The notes under the pieces are model-generated. The model was not told where the DNA came from. It saw only the letters and a list, made by a program, of their open reading frames with translations, and made no database searches. 64,000 bases of DNA from Eublepharis macularius (Eukaryota > Chordata > Lepidosauria > Squamata > Eublepharidae), in NCBI RefSeq assembly GCF_028583425.1, contig NC_072791.1:15457868-15521867 (forward strand), written 5' to 3'. Position 1 is the first letter of the stretch; each line of letters begins with the position of its first letter. Below are positions 9,649-49,127 of this stretch, in pieces. Position numbers and translations under genes: made by a program.

Positions 9649-9739
9649 CCCATGTGTGGAGGCACAGAAGAACGAAGATGAAAACAGGGTTAACATACCT
9701 GTAACTTATGTTCATCGAGTTCTTCTGTGCTGACACACA
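9649..9739 (+). repeat. DIRS internal complementary region (circle junction template)
   Basis: The left part (9649-9681, 'cccatgtgtggaggcacaga' onward) is the reverse complement of the element's left end, and the right part (from about 9678, 'aaaacagggttaac' through 'tgtgctgacacac') is the reverse complement of its right end. The two are abutted with a 3-base shared core. DIRS elements use such a region to rebuild their ends and form circles during replication. The match is essentially exact to this copy's own ends, which argues that it is recent and complete. Confidence 0.85.
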
Positions 9740-9838
9740 ACCCTCCCTCCTACCCCGCTGTGAACTCCAATGCACAATACTGTGATGGCTGTAACGGATA
9801 TTGGTGTTTTTAAGGTGTTACGGCTGAAGTGTGTTGGT

Positions 9839-10026
9839 CAAGCGGCGGCAAGGGAGAACTGAGGGAAGGGGCCGTTGGTCGCTGGAGGATCACGTGACCG
9901 TTTGGGCGGGAAAACGGTCGCTGAGGCGCGCGACAAACGGCCCCTTCGGAGCCATGGAAGCTCTAGAAAATTCTCCGGCGGCTGGCCTGCGCCTGCGCAG
10001 TCCCATGTGTGTCAGCACAGAAGAAC
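9839..10026 (-). repeat. DIRS right inverted terminal repeat
   Basis: Inverted copy of 3975-4164, beginning 'caagcggcggcaag' and ending at 'cagcacagaagaact'. Beyond it, 10027-10065 is the unique right-end extension ('cgatgaacataagttacagg' onward), whose complement is stored in the internal complementary region. Confidence 0.88.
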
Positions 10027-10065
10027 TCGATGAACATAAGTTACAGGTATGTTAACCCTGTTTTC

Positions 10066-11333
10066 CTCAAACCAGATTGTTATTGGCCAATCTCGCATGA
10101 TCTGAGAGATCCATGGTCAGGATTTTCCTTTTGGGGGGGGGGGAGTGAGATCAATTCTACAGCTCTGGGAGGAAAGGGTAGCCCTTTCCCCATGCCTTTT
10201 TCATGATATAGCTGTCTGTATGCCAAGCAGATAGTTGTTCCTTGGTCAGCTGGATAGACAGACAGACAGACAGATACGATGTGGGTGCATATATGTTTCC
10301 CCTCATGAGTCTAATAGTAGCATGGAGATTATTTGCATAGGAAATTTGGGGGGGGGGTGTTGTTGCTGGGCCATTGCCCCAGCCCTGATCCAGATTGAGG
10401 GCCCCCTGCAGATACTTTCAATCCTTTAAAAAACTTATGGGAAATCCTGGTTGCTTACCTCCTCTGTCACATCTTGTTTGGGCCCTTGATGCAATCTGGG
10501 TGGGCTTCAAAATGTTCCTCATCGGTTTGACTCCTTGAGGAATGCTTTGGAGACCATCAGAAACCTTGTGCTTAATGCGCTTGGCTCCCTGAAAGGGGTT
10601 TTCAGCATCAATGGGTGGTTTTTCTTGAGTTTAGCTCTCAAGCAGAAGATTGAGGGTGGGGGTTGATGAAAAGGCAAATGGCGTATGTAACAAATTAGTT
10701 AATTAGGTTGGGTCTGTCTGCAAAGGTAATTAGCATTACAAAGGAAGCCCTGATGGACTGCAAGCACCATGCTGAGTCTTGCTTATGGACTGCAGTTGCC
10801 CTTGGTGTTAATAACCATTTTCAGCTGCAATAAATTGTTTACATGGCAGTATTGGAACTCCATATTTTTAGCAAAGCATATAAGCTGTTTATCATAACCT
10901 GAGCTTTCGCTTGAGTCTTCTGCTGTACAAATCCTGCCTGTGTAGCAAATGGAATGTTACTTTCTAGTCAAGATGAATCTAGGCACTCTCGCCCACAGTG
11001 CTTGGCTGCAGCCTAAATATGGGTAATTACATTTATTCACCCACTGTTATCCTTGCCTCTCCCTTTCCTTTCTTCACTCATTCTGCTGTTTCTCCCCTGT
11101 CATGGAACCACAAAACCATTTTAATTCTTGCAAGCAGTGGTATTGCAACCACTTCCTGTAGCAGGGTGTTGGGGGACCACCTCAATGACAGAAAGAGTTC
11201 TCACCAGTCATCTGAACTTGTAGGGTTCTTGGAACAAACAATAGACGTCTGTCTGATGACCTAAGTTGGTGGCGAGGGTATAGAAGGAAAAGTGGTCCCC
11301 CAAGTATGTTGGTCTCAGGACTTTAAAGGCGCC
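10066..11333. other. SYNE2 intron, no recognised gene
   Basis: Intronic DNA with a short (GACA)n run at about 10255-10275 and G runs near 10132-10143 and 10350-10358. Nothing else that I can name. Confidence 0.5.
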
Positions 11334-11640
11334 TTAGAATCATAGAATCATAGAGTTGGAAGGGGCCATACAGACCATCTAGTCCAACCCCCTGCCCAGT
11401 GCAGGATCAGCCTAAAGCATCCCTGAAAAGTATTCATCCAGTCTCTTCTTGAAAACTACCAGTTGAAGGGGAGCTTATCTCCCTAGGCAGCTGATTCCAC
11501 TTTTGAACTACTCGGACCGTGAAAAAGTTTTTCCTAATGTCCAGCCAGTACCTTTGTGCATGTAATTTAAGCCCATTGCTTCGGGTCCTACCCTCTGCTG
11601 CTAACTGGAACAGCTCCTTGCCCTCCTCTGAATGACTTGT
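11334..11640 (-). mobile_element. CR1 LINE 3' end
   Basis: In reverse orientation this reads as the 3' end of a CR1. It starts with the duplicated 'agaatcatagaatcatagag' (the CR1 ATTCTATGATTCT tail in reverse), then 'ttggaaggggccatacagac', 'ccaaccccctgcccagtgca' and the 'gtgaaaaagtttttcctaat' segment. It is 5'-truncated, as most CR1 copies are. Confidence 0.85.
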
Positions 11641-12328
11641 TTTGTCCCTTGTTTTGTCCCTGGAAACACAGAGGCGTCCAACAAAGCTGTTTTTTAAAAT
11701 TAATTTTGTTTTAATACATGTGTATCTCAAATTATATTTATCAAATGGTCTTAAATGTTACAGACAGAAGGAACCCAACAAATTTGCGCAGTTTGCTCAA
11801 GAGAGAAAGAAGCTAGAAAAGAAAATAATGACAACTGTAAAATAATAATTAAAAAGTAATTTTTAACCAATATATTCAGCAGAAAATACCCGTTGTCTCA
11901 ATTAGTGTTTAAAATATTGAGCTGAATTTCATGTTTTTTTGATTGGCTCAACATGGTTTATGGCATGACATCCATGTTAAAAGGTGGACAATCTGGTTTT
12001 GCATCAGCTAAAGTTCTCGAGTTAACTTTTAGGGTATAGAGCATGCTGCTGTAATCCAACCAAAAAGTGACAAATCCATGGATAAGCAGGAAAGATCCAA
12101 CGGAGTCCAAAAAGAAGTGTGTGTGGGGTGGGGCTTCTTATGCATTATATGAAGATCATTAAAGGCACATCTTCAGATATGGAAGTGAACTATAGGAAAG
12201 CCATTGCCAGCAGGAGTAGATTATACCAGGCTAGCTTGGGAGACCAGCGGTCTGACTTGATATTTAAGTATGTTTGAATATGATTCCTCATCTTATAGCC
12301 ATCTTGTTCCTGTCTTTTAACCCATCAG
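11641..12328. other. SYNE2 intron end, no recognised repeat
   Basis: AT-rich intron leading to the acceptor at 12327-12328. No feature that I can name. Confidence 0.5.
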
Positions 12329-40592
<28,264 letters not shown>

Positions 40593-41525
40593 AGCAGTCT
40601 GTGTTCTGTACTCTACACCCCAAAACAAATTTCTTTCATGGGGGCTTCCTTCCATGCTGCTAACATCAGTCTGACATCTTTGCCCAGCTGAAGTTTCGCT
40701 CTGGTTTTATGGAAAATTCCCACCAGGGCTCACCCGACACTGTGGTGTACCAGTAGTAATATTTGTCACTGTTCACTCTTGTGTCAGCTGGTTGATGAAG
40801 TACTGAGAACATGTCAAAGTTCACATCTCAAGATGTTGATCTTTCAGCAATTTCAAGAGTTGGAGGTCGGAGGAGAAAGGTGAATTCCTCACTTTTTTTT
40901 TTTTGTACAGAAAGTTTTTATATATTTTTGAACTGTAAGCAACATACTTTACACTATTTGCACAATGCGGAAGCGATCAGTAGATGGTCTTTGTGCCGAA
41001 AAATCCACGGAACATGGAATTTGCAAGTCAGCGTCAATCAATCACAACACGAAGTACTAACCAGTATACGATCATGGCCAAGACGGTGTCATATTAGCAT
41101 TAAAGTAATTTCTTTCGCTAACGACAGAGGCCGCTGATTGCGGTCTGTCAGCAATTCTCCTGCGCAAGCCTCGTTGGAATGAATTAGCAGGGCTCTTGCG
41201 TGGTCTTGCGCAAGACCTGCTGGGTTCTGCTCGCCGTTTTTAAAGCGACAAAGATGCCCGTCTTCTTGATCGGTGCCCAGCATGCACAAAGGTCACAAAT
41301 TTTATTTCTGTATTTTGATATTGTAGTAGAAAGAAAGGTTTAATTTTTTAAAACATTTGTTACACTTTAGTATTTTATCTGCTCTATCTTTCCAGTTCAG
41401 TACGGTGTATATGTTTTGAGAGAAAAGATTTTAGTACGTAGAGCTGCTTTGTCCGATGTCTTATTTTTTGTACTATTTTTTTAAATGAAGTAAATAAATA
41501 AAGATTAAACAAGAAAACAATGGGG
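40593..41525 (+). other. SYNE2: SYNE2 3' UTR
   Basis: Follows the stop directly and is free of recognisable repeats until a repeat-rich zone starts near 41760. It ends shortly after two overlapping AATAAA signals. The exact cleavage point is inferred. Confidence 0.75.
41493..41502 (+). terminator. SYNE2: Polyadenylation signals (overlapping AATAAA)
   Basis: AATAAATAAA provides two overlapping canonical signals about 900 bases after the stop codon, followed by an A-rich stretch and then the GT-rich 'ggctgcacgtggtggctta'. Confidence 0.7.
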
Positions 41526-41759
41526 AGGCTGCACGTGGTGGCTTATATTGTGAATAGTTTTCATTTTAAAAAAATGCTGAAAATTATGTGTGTTGTTTAT
41601 CTCTCGTCTGTACAAATGAACAATGTAAACTTGTCACTTGGTTAAACAAAGATTTTCCGGTATCGTCTTTTTTTGAACAATGCCCAGGAAGCCAAAGGAA
41701 AAGATCTGGAGTTTGTAATATAAGGACCGTGATCCCTCTTGCTTCCAGTACAGTAACTT

Positions 41760-42115
41760 GTGTGTGCAGATGGAATACCCACAGGACGCCACAGAACCCC
41801 CCTTGAGAGCAAACTTGGGGAGGGTTGCCCCCTTGCTCCCCAATCCGCCAGCGATCGGCCAGAGGTTGCAAGCCCTTGGAGGTCGCCCACCACCAGCAGG
41901 TACCCCAGGAACACGTGTGGCACATGAGCTCCCATGGGGCGCAACGATGTCACTCCCAGAAGTGACGTCACGCTGGCCTGCACGAAGCACGGGAGCGTTC
42001 CCGTGGCCAGTGTGGCGACATCACTTCTGGGAGTGACGTCTTCACACAGGCAGAGAGGTCCCAGGTCCTCCTCCCTCCCACCAGGAGGTTTTAGGGACCT
42101 GGCAACCCTAGGCAG
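41760..42115 (-). repeat. Interspersed repeat, 'ggttgccaggtccc' family
   Basis: Ends in 'agggacctggcaaccctagg', the reverse of the 'agggttgccaggtccc' start seen at 46283 and 52405, and contains palindromic 'acttctgggagtgacgtc' blocks and G+C-rich body. Several diverged copies lie in this intergenic zone (also 42395-42486, 47790-48030, 53185-53480, 61825-62050). Class unknown to me. Confidence 0.6.
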
Positions 42116-43714
42116 AATTAATACGAGGCGAAACTCACAAAGAAAGAAGCCGGCCAGAAAACAGCAAGGCTCCCTCATGCAACCTTGCTTAGTCCATACT
42201 TGGTTTTAATATCCTAGGCCAGACTCACCCCATAGTGCAGGCGCGTGATCAGCTCCCTCCAAAAACACGCTACTGCTGCTCCGTAGTGACCTGATTCGGG
42301 CTGAATATGGCACAATTCCAGCTGAATCCAGCCCGAATCAGGCTGCTGCAATGTGCCACACCACCTAGGAGCACACCTCAGGAGGCCCGTTCCCCCCCCC
42401 CACTGGCCAGGTAAGCATGGGTGAGGGGTGGAGGGTGGGAGTGGGGATTCCCCTGCCCCCGGGGGGGGGGGACTGGCAACCCTAGGTGAGCACCCGGGAT
42501 CCCTACTATAGAGAGAGAGTCCATAGGGCATGCACCGTGTTTTCTCACTTATTGCCTGAGGCAGAGTCAAGCCTTTCTGCCACCCCACCACGATTGCCAT
42601 TTGAGACTGAATCGGATTGGCAGGCACAGCCCAGCTTCCTCCTTTCTTCATCTCTTGCCCCATCCCACCTTCTTGTCTTCCCTTTGTCAGAATCCGTCTT
42701 GCTAAGTGCAGCATTCAGAGCTGACAAAAGAGATCTGGCATTCTCTTCCATTAAACCTGTTGAAAAAGAAGAGTTGAACAAAAAGGGGAAAAAAATAATA
42801 TTCAAAGGTCTTCAGGAGAAGGTTGCAGGCTGCAATTTGCCTTCATTACAGACTGTTGTGACAAACTGCTGTGCCAACCTGACCTTTAATAAGAAGGCCT
42901 AATGCAAGAGCCAGGCCGTCTCGCTCACCCACCTTAGATGCTGGTATGTGCTGGGGAGGGGACGACAACTAGCCAGTCGAGGCTCTGTGGCAGCATTCAG
43001 GCTTCTGGGAAAATTGAGTGGCACTGCACTAGAGCAAGCAATGCAAGGGCAGTCTTAGCCAGAGGGCCACAGGAGCAGCTGTACCGGGCCCTGTGCAGGG
43101 GCGGGGGGGGGGATTTAAAAAGACCAAGCTCCTGCCTCAGCCATTTGCACATATCCCACTTGGGGCATGGGCAGCGGGCTTAGCATTCTGTTTGTGCCCA
43201 TTCCCTTTGAGGCTCAAATGTCCAACTTCCAGCAGCAGCTCTCGCCTGCCTCATGAAGGGCAAGGGTTGCCCCTTGCTTGGCCACAAAGTGGGGTGGGCA
43301 GGGAGGGAGCCCTGGTATGGGGTGGCAGTGATTTTTGACTCCTCCTCTTGGACTTCTGCTCAGGGCCCCAGTATCACTAAGACCGCCCCTGGTGCTGTGA
43401 GCCCAAATGCAGCCCAGTTAGGAGAAACGATCGCCCTCTGCTTGAATAAAATCAGGCTCCCTCTAAAGGCCCACTTAACGTGTTACAAAGCCTTCGAGTT
43501 CTTTGAAGAACAACCTGAGCACTTGGTATCACATGCGCGACAGGAGTTTTGTGCTTCCCAGATGCACACCAGCTCTTTACTGCATGCAGCTTCAGCAAGC
43601 AGGGAGAAATAGCGGTAGCCTTCCACCCCATGCTGTTTTCATATTCTCAAACCACCCCATGGAGACTTTATTGGCTCCATTGTGAAACTTAATGGGTAGC
43701 ATGATATTCTACAG
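42116..43714. other. Intergenic, partly a repeat end; otherwise nothing seen
   Basis: 42395-42486 ends in 'gactggcaaccctaggtga' and belongs to the repeat family above. The remainder, including a G run at 42458-42470 and a 138-codon frame at 42486-42902, shows no family resemblance. Confidence 0.4.
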
Positions 43715-43930
43715 TGGAGCCAGGGGCCTTGACCACCCAGTGATGGAACATGTTCTTCACATGAAGAAAGTCCCAGGCTGAAACCCCAGTATTGCCCATC
43801 AAAGGACCCCACATAGCAGGTCCTGCTCTGGAAAGACCCCTCTCAGCTGGAGATCCTGGAAAACAGCTGTCAGTCAGAGCAGACAATACTAAAATAGATG
43901 CTCTGACTCCAGATAAGACAGCTTGATATA
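43715..43930 (+). repeat. tRNA-derived SINE
   Basis: 'agtgatggaacatgttcttc' and 'aagtcccaggctgaaacccc' (B-box position), body 'tctcagctggagatcctgga', 'cagtcagagcagacaatact' and tail 'ctccagataagacagctt'. Member of the 25808 family. Confidence 0.7.
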
Positions 43931-44489
43931 CTTACAGGGTTCGGTGTGGCAAAGTAAGGGGAAGGCAGAGCTCATTTGTATTAAAGACAATGGCAAATTA
44001 ACGACAAATCTGAAAGCAAATGTTCAAGAAGAAGGGAGAGACCACAGAAAGAGCCCACCTGGGAAGCTATCTTCAAATTACCCATTCAGGAAGTTGGTGT
44101 GACACCATAGCAGAGAGGATGAGCTATGATTGCAGAAATTCCCAGTTCCAGTCTTGCTTCTGTCATAAATCCATTGGGTGTTCTTAGGCAATTCACTAAT
44201 AATAATACTGGCCCACCTTTCAAGGTGATTGTAGTAGGGACAGAAATAAGGTAATAGTTCAAAGTCCTTTGAATAATGAAAATGCAAGCAGCGATTGATA
44301 AAAGCTAAACGTCCCAATATCACATTTGTATAGCAAATAGGGGGTACTGAGATGGAGAAAACAGGATTTCGCCTAAGGTACGTACTGGCTTCAAAGCTAA
44401 GAGGAAATTTAATCAAGGATGTCAATACTTTTGTCCACTACTTTTTTCCAGAATCCTCCAGAGTGTTCAAAACTCCTTTTTAAGAAGAA

Positions 44490-44760
44490 TAGTTTCACGT
44501 ATCTGATGAAGGGAACTGTGGTTCTCAAAAGCTTATGCTACAGTAAAGTTGGTTAGTCTTAAAGGTGCTACTGGACTCTTTACTAGTTTCATGTGAGTAG
44601 CTGAAGTGAGCTGTGTCTCATGAAAGCTCATACCTTACCACAAATGTTGTTAGTCTCATAGTTGCAACTGGACTCTTGCTCTTCCACTGTGAGTAGTCTG
44701 TAGTAACAGAGCAAAATTTGAGTCCAGTAATACCTTAAAGAGCAACAAAAATTTCCAGGG
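44490..44760 (+). mobile_element. Penelope-like hairpin repeat fragments, three in a row
   Basis: Contains two right arms in series ('aagttggttagtcttaaagg', 'tgctactggactctt'; then 'gaaagctcataccttaccac', 'gttgcaactggactcttgct') and an opposing left arm ('gagtccagtaataccttaaa'). CTGATGA at 44503-44509 begins a hammerhead-like core whose closing GAAA is mutated to AAAA. The stretch before it (43931-44489) shows nothing that I can name. Confidence 0.55.
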
Positions 44761-45324
44761 GGTCAAAGATCATGTTGTCATATCTGTTAGGTGTTATGAG
44801 AAAGATGAGATTTACAGCTAAATTTAAACCATTCCTAAGCCACAGTTCAAAGACAGAGCATAACGCATACGTCACCAGTAAGAACGGGACCCTTCAAAGA
44901 CAAAAGACTTCATAGAATATCCGTTTATTAATCATTTACAACCTACAAATCAACACACCACGGAAAATTATCAAAACCCTACAGAAGTAGAAAGCAGCTG
45001 AGTGGGATCAGACACCCCCCACCCAAAAACTTAGTTTGTGTTCACAAAATACTTAGAAAGGCACCCAAAAGAATTCTAAGAGCATTTGTGGTTTGCAGCC
45101 AATACAACAAAGGAATACATTCATATTTAACTTTTGTTTTACAAAACACTGCAGGCAACAAAGGAAGGCAGAATGGGGACAGCTTTTAATCGAGAACACG
45201 TGCCATAAAATCAAGACAGTCTAAATAGGGACTGTTGGAATGCATGAGTTCTGTGTTCGAAAAACCTGATTAATTTTTTCAAGAATCGGAGAGGTTTTAA
45301 AAAGTCAATCACAATAAATAATAA
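44761..45324. other. Intergenic, no recognised feature
   Basis: AT-rich, non-repetitive in appearance, with 'tttatta' at about 44929 that could act as a minus-strand poly(A) signal. No transcript can be assigned. Confidence 0.35.
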
Positions 45325-45570
45325 TAATATTATAATAATATTTGATTTATATACCGCCCTTCAGGATGACTCAACACCCACTAAGAGCAGTTTACAATGT
45401 TGTTATTATCCCCACAACAACAATCACCCTGTGACGTGGGTGGGGCTGAGAGAACTCCTAGAAGCTGTGACTGACCCAAGGTCACCCAGCTGGCTTCAAG
45501 GGGAGTGGGGAATCAAACCCTGCTCTTCAGATTAGAGTCCCACACTCTTAACCACTACACCAAAGATGTG
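45325..45570 (-). repeat. Sauria-related tRNA SINE, reverse
   Basis: Reverse orientation: 'tttatataccgcccttcagg' tail, 'gtgggtggggctgagagaac', 'cccaaggtcacccagctggc', and head 'gattagagtcccacactctt' with 'aaccactacacca' (A-box side). The same subfamily occurs at 51308-51745 and 58815-59060. Confidence 0.8.
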
Positions 45571-46282
45571 GGATCCAGGACACTATGAAAAAGAAAGAAC
45601 CTATGTCTATAAAACTGTCAAATGCTTACAAAGAATCATCTGCCAGTTTCATCGTTTCTGTCTGCAATAATTTGGTGCAATCACATGAAACTCAACTTTT
45701 CTTATAGACGTTTATTCTCTTAAAATTCAATGCAGCCTGTTAAGATAGTACCATGATTTTATAGCAGCTACAGATGACTGCTGCCAAGACCCTGGGGAAG
45801 TCAATTCCTCTTTTAAAGCCATCTAGCTAGCAGACATCACTACATCTTGTGGCAGTAAGTTACACATTTAATTCTGCGTTGCATAAAGAAGTACTAGGGG
45901 TGGGTATCTGTCTCTGCTAAATAGGGAACATCTGGATTTTTCTCCCCTACCTTTTCTTTTGATGTCATATTTTCCTTCTGCAACCCACATTTTTTTTAGC
46001 TTAGATTTACCCTGAAATAAAAACACACAGCCACAAAATAAGACAATTGTTCAAAGCATTCCTTCACAGTGTTCGATTGTCAGACACCATTGGGTCAGTT
46101 CTCGTATGCATGGATAACAGGAGACTTGGAAAAATCAAGAGACAACATGCAGACATGTAGAGGATACCCTAGATCATTCACCTCCAACAGGACGTTCCTA
46201 CCATCACATCAAGCTCTGATGCCATTCTTTTTAATGTGGTTCAGTTCCCACGATTAGCTGCAATTAGATCAACATAGGGGAG
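45571..46282. other. Intergenic, no recognised feature
   Basis: No gene or repeat that I can name. Confidence 0.45.
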
Positions 46283-46665
46283 ATAGGGTTGCCAGGTACC
46301 CCTCACCTCCCGTTGGGATGGTGGAGTCCCTGCATGCGCATTCCCCGGAGCTGGCATTTCCGGAAGTGATGTCACCACGCCAGCCACACGAGCACTCCCA
46401 TGCTCTGCACGGGGCTGAATTCAGCCCATTTGGGGCCCAAATTGGCCCCAAACGAAGCATGGGAATGCTCCTGCAGGTGGCGCAATGACATCACTTCCAG
46501 AAGTGACATGCCACAGCGTGCGCTCCTGAGGTGCTTGCCAATGGCGGGCAACCTCCGGGAGCTTGCCCCCTCTCACCGATTGCTGGGCAATTGGCAGATG
46601 AGGGAGCAAATCCCTTGGAGTTTGCCTGCCTCTGGCAGGCACCCAGGAACCCTAAGGGTAACCCA
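46283..46665 (+). repeat. Interspersed repeat, 'ggttgccaggtacc' family
   Basis: Begins 'agggttgccaggtacccctc' and has the palindromic 'tttccggaagtgatgtcacc' and 'acatcacttccagaagtgac' blocks and 'gcgggcaacctccgggag'. Ends near 'ggcacccaggaaccctaagg'. Long frames inside it have no family resemblance. Confidence 0.6.
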
Positions 46666-47002
46666 CAGCACAAGAAATGGATGTGTGCACTGTGGCGGCG
46701 TATGACAAAAATAAAGGAGCAAATCACATAGTCGTCATTTATTTAATACTTATTGACCATCCAGATTGTGCGAGGTGCAGCACAGGGCAGAGTTGTGAAA
46801 TGGTCCCTGACAACAGTGTACATAGGCTAAACGTGCCAAAAACGAAGCGAGACACCTGAGGAGGATGGAGTACACATGAAAACCAGTTCAGTATCATCAG
46901 CGTTGACCAACAGAGGTCAGGATCTCGGGCAGGCAAAAGTCTTTCCTACTTTCTGCTCCACAGCCCTTGTCGATTGCAGGGTCGCGCTCTAATGATGGAC
47001 CA

Positions 47003-47210
47003 GAGGAGTCCATAGCGCGGCAGCAGAACCCCTGCTTTTTGGCAGAAAGTCCCAGGTTCAAGTCCTGGCATCTCCAGTTAAAAAGATCTAGGAAGCAGGT
47101 CTTGAGAAAGATCTTTCTGGGCCCAAGATTCAGGGAGCTGCTACCAGTTAGAGCAGATAAAATTGTACACTGGTGGTCTGATGCCGTGTAAGGTGGCTTC
47201 ATATGTTTGT
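47003..47210 (+). repeat. tRNA-derived SINE
   Basis: Head 'gaggagtccatagcgcggca', 'cccctgctttttggcagaaa', clear B box 'ggttcaagtcctggca', body 'ctccagttaaaaagatctag', tail 'gtaaggtggcttcatatg'. Best tRNA-like head of the 25808 family in the window. The 46666-47002 stretch before it shows nothing that I can name. Confidence 0.8.
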
Positions 47211-48094
47211 ATTAGTGAGAAGAACGAATGGAGTGGTAAAATACATGAGGAAGTTCAGTCCCCGCAAGCTCTGGTTTAAGGATCTATACGGGCAGGTTTT
47301 GGTGTGTCCTGGCCAGTGAGCACCCAGAAAGTGGCCCTACAGCTAAGCCCCCAAATCCCACAGTATGGCAAGCCCCCTAAGGGACTTGCCTCTGGAGGTA
47401 AGAGGGACCACCCCCTTGCTCACAGTGCATGGCTATGCACACTTCCTTGGGAATAATCCCAGCTGAACTCAACAGGCCTGAACAGAGGGACATGCTGCGT
47501 CTTGCCCACCTGTCTACCTAACTCACCCTCCTAGATAGCCAGCCGATCATTTATCCAGGCAACTAGCTGGTTCTCTGTTATTCGCACAGAGGCACACTTT
47601 ACCATCTTCACACAACAGCAGGAGCCCAGTGGGGCACCTGGAACTGCCCCATTTGGGCTTTTTCCAACAGGCGTTGGGCAAGAATACCCTTCTCTGCCTG
47701 AGACCCTGAAGACCCTGGAGAGCAAGTCAGAGTCAACATCACTGGGCTAGATTTAGCATAAGGAATTTCCTTATGCTTGTTGAACATGAGAGTAGGGGTT
47801 CCAGGCCAAGCCTGGCGACTGGTGGGGGGGCTGGGGCAGGGACATGGGGTGTGTGATGCCACTAACAAAGAGTAGCTCTAGAAATCACCAGAAACTCTAT
47901 GGTAAAACCATACCAGGAAGTGTCATAATGTTGATATCATTGGTGGCACTGTTTGTTCTCCTTCTTGCTTCCGCTTGGAGTGGCAGTAGGCAAAGGATCT
48001 TGCTAGCTGGAGGCTTTCCGCCATAGCAGGAGGCCCGGCAAGCCTCCTCGAGAGGTTGCATCATGCCACCAATGTAGCACAACCCCCCTCCCTC

Positions 48095-48131
<37 letters not shown>

Positions 48132-48937
48132 TCACCCCAAATGTGGATAGATGGTATACATACCTGGGATGACACAGAAGAAATTGCCCATGTAACTGCT
48201 ACTCAAATAAGCAAGTTTAAGTAAGGACACGATCTGAGTTTTGCTGGGGAGATTGGAAGGTGGAGAAGGGCAGAAAGCAAGGATGGCTGCTCCAGGCCCA
48301 AGGAGAAAGATAGCGGAAATTTCTGGTCTAAGGGCACAACCAGAGCTGATATAGAGCATGGCACTCCACCAGTCTGCAACTAACAGGGGACACCCAGGAA
48401 GGGGGAGAGGATTTAACCCTTCGATCCCTGCTCAGTTTCACACATGAAAACTGGGCTCCTTGCTTTTTTGTTAAAATTTTGAAAGGAAAAGGTGGGTTTT
48501 TAAATAACACATCTTCCCCCTCCCCCTTTAAAAACACAACTGTGTGGGCAGCCCTATGTCAATCAGCAAAACTAAGTAGGGCTTGAAGAGTTTAAACTCC
48601 TCTGCACTCCACGTGGCCCCAATCCAAATGAGGAGAGCATGTGCATACAATTTGCCTTTTACGGACAAAGGGAGGTCTGTGATCTTGGTTGTGCAGGTTC
48701 GGTCCCTGACTGAGGCGCTATCTGCCCATGTTTTTCACCTGTCACTCTGAAGCCATTTCCAATCTTTCCTGCATGACGAGGTTCTTATCATGTGGAAATA
48801 GCAGACAGTCTTGTGGTGCCTGAAAGCCAAACACATTTATGGTTGTATAAAGGATCTGGTGTGCTTAATTTGAGGCAAACCATTTGCACACCTCAGGATG
48901 ATTGGGGCCCTTTTTGACCATACCACCACCAAAATGG
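47211..48937. other. Intergenic with a repeat copy and a (CA)n run
   Basis: 47790-48030 contains diverged 'ggttgccagg'-type repeat sequence. A (CA)n run lies at 48099-48128. The remainder has nothing that I can name. Confidence 0.4.
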
Positions 48938-49127
48938 AGAGCCAGCATGATGTCATGCTTAAGAGTGCTGGGCTAGGATCTGGAAGGCCTGAATTTAAAT
49001 TCTCACTCTCGGCCTAACCTACCTTGCAGGGTTGTTGCGGGGATAAACTGTGGAGGAAAGGAGAACGATGTAAGCTTAGCTAACATGGGTCCCAAGGGAG
49101 AGAAAATGAAGCAAATAAATAAATAAT
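48938..49127 (+). repeat. Sauria-type SINE
   Basis: 'gagccagcatgatgtcatgc', 'aagagtgctgggctaggatc', 'cggcctaacctaccttgcag', 'ggagaacgatgtaagcttag', and A-rich 'aaataaataaata' tail. Confidence 0.82.

Larger units (their letters stand above)
3967..10065 (+). mobile_element. Full-length DIRS-type tyrosine-recombinase retrotransposon
   Basis: A 6.1 kb element with all the parts expected of a DIRS. It has long inverted terminal repeats (3975-4164 and 9839-10026), three long + strand open frames (gag-like, reverse transcriptase/RNase H, tyrosine recombinase), and an internal complementary region at 9649-9739. That region is the reverse complement of the two element ends joined to each other. Both ends share TTC with the junction (3967-3969 and 10063-10065), which fits recombinase-mediated insertion of a circle without a long target duplication. 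None of the frames is visibly broken, so the copy is probably young. It sits in a SYNE2 intron in the same orientation as the gene. DIRS elements are known from lizards; whether this family is described cannot be told here. Confidence 0.9.

Noticed and set aside
41642-42178. 178-codon minus-strand frame as a gene
   Set aside because: It lies in an interspersed repeat of G+C-rich sequence and has no family resemblance.
47003-47080. A functional tRNA gene
   Set aside because: A- and B-box-like sequence is present but there is no complete cloverleaf, and it heads a SINE body.
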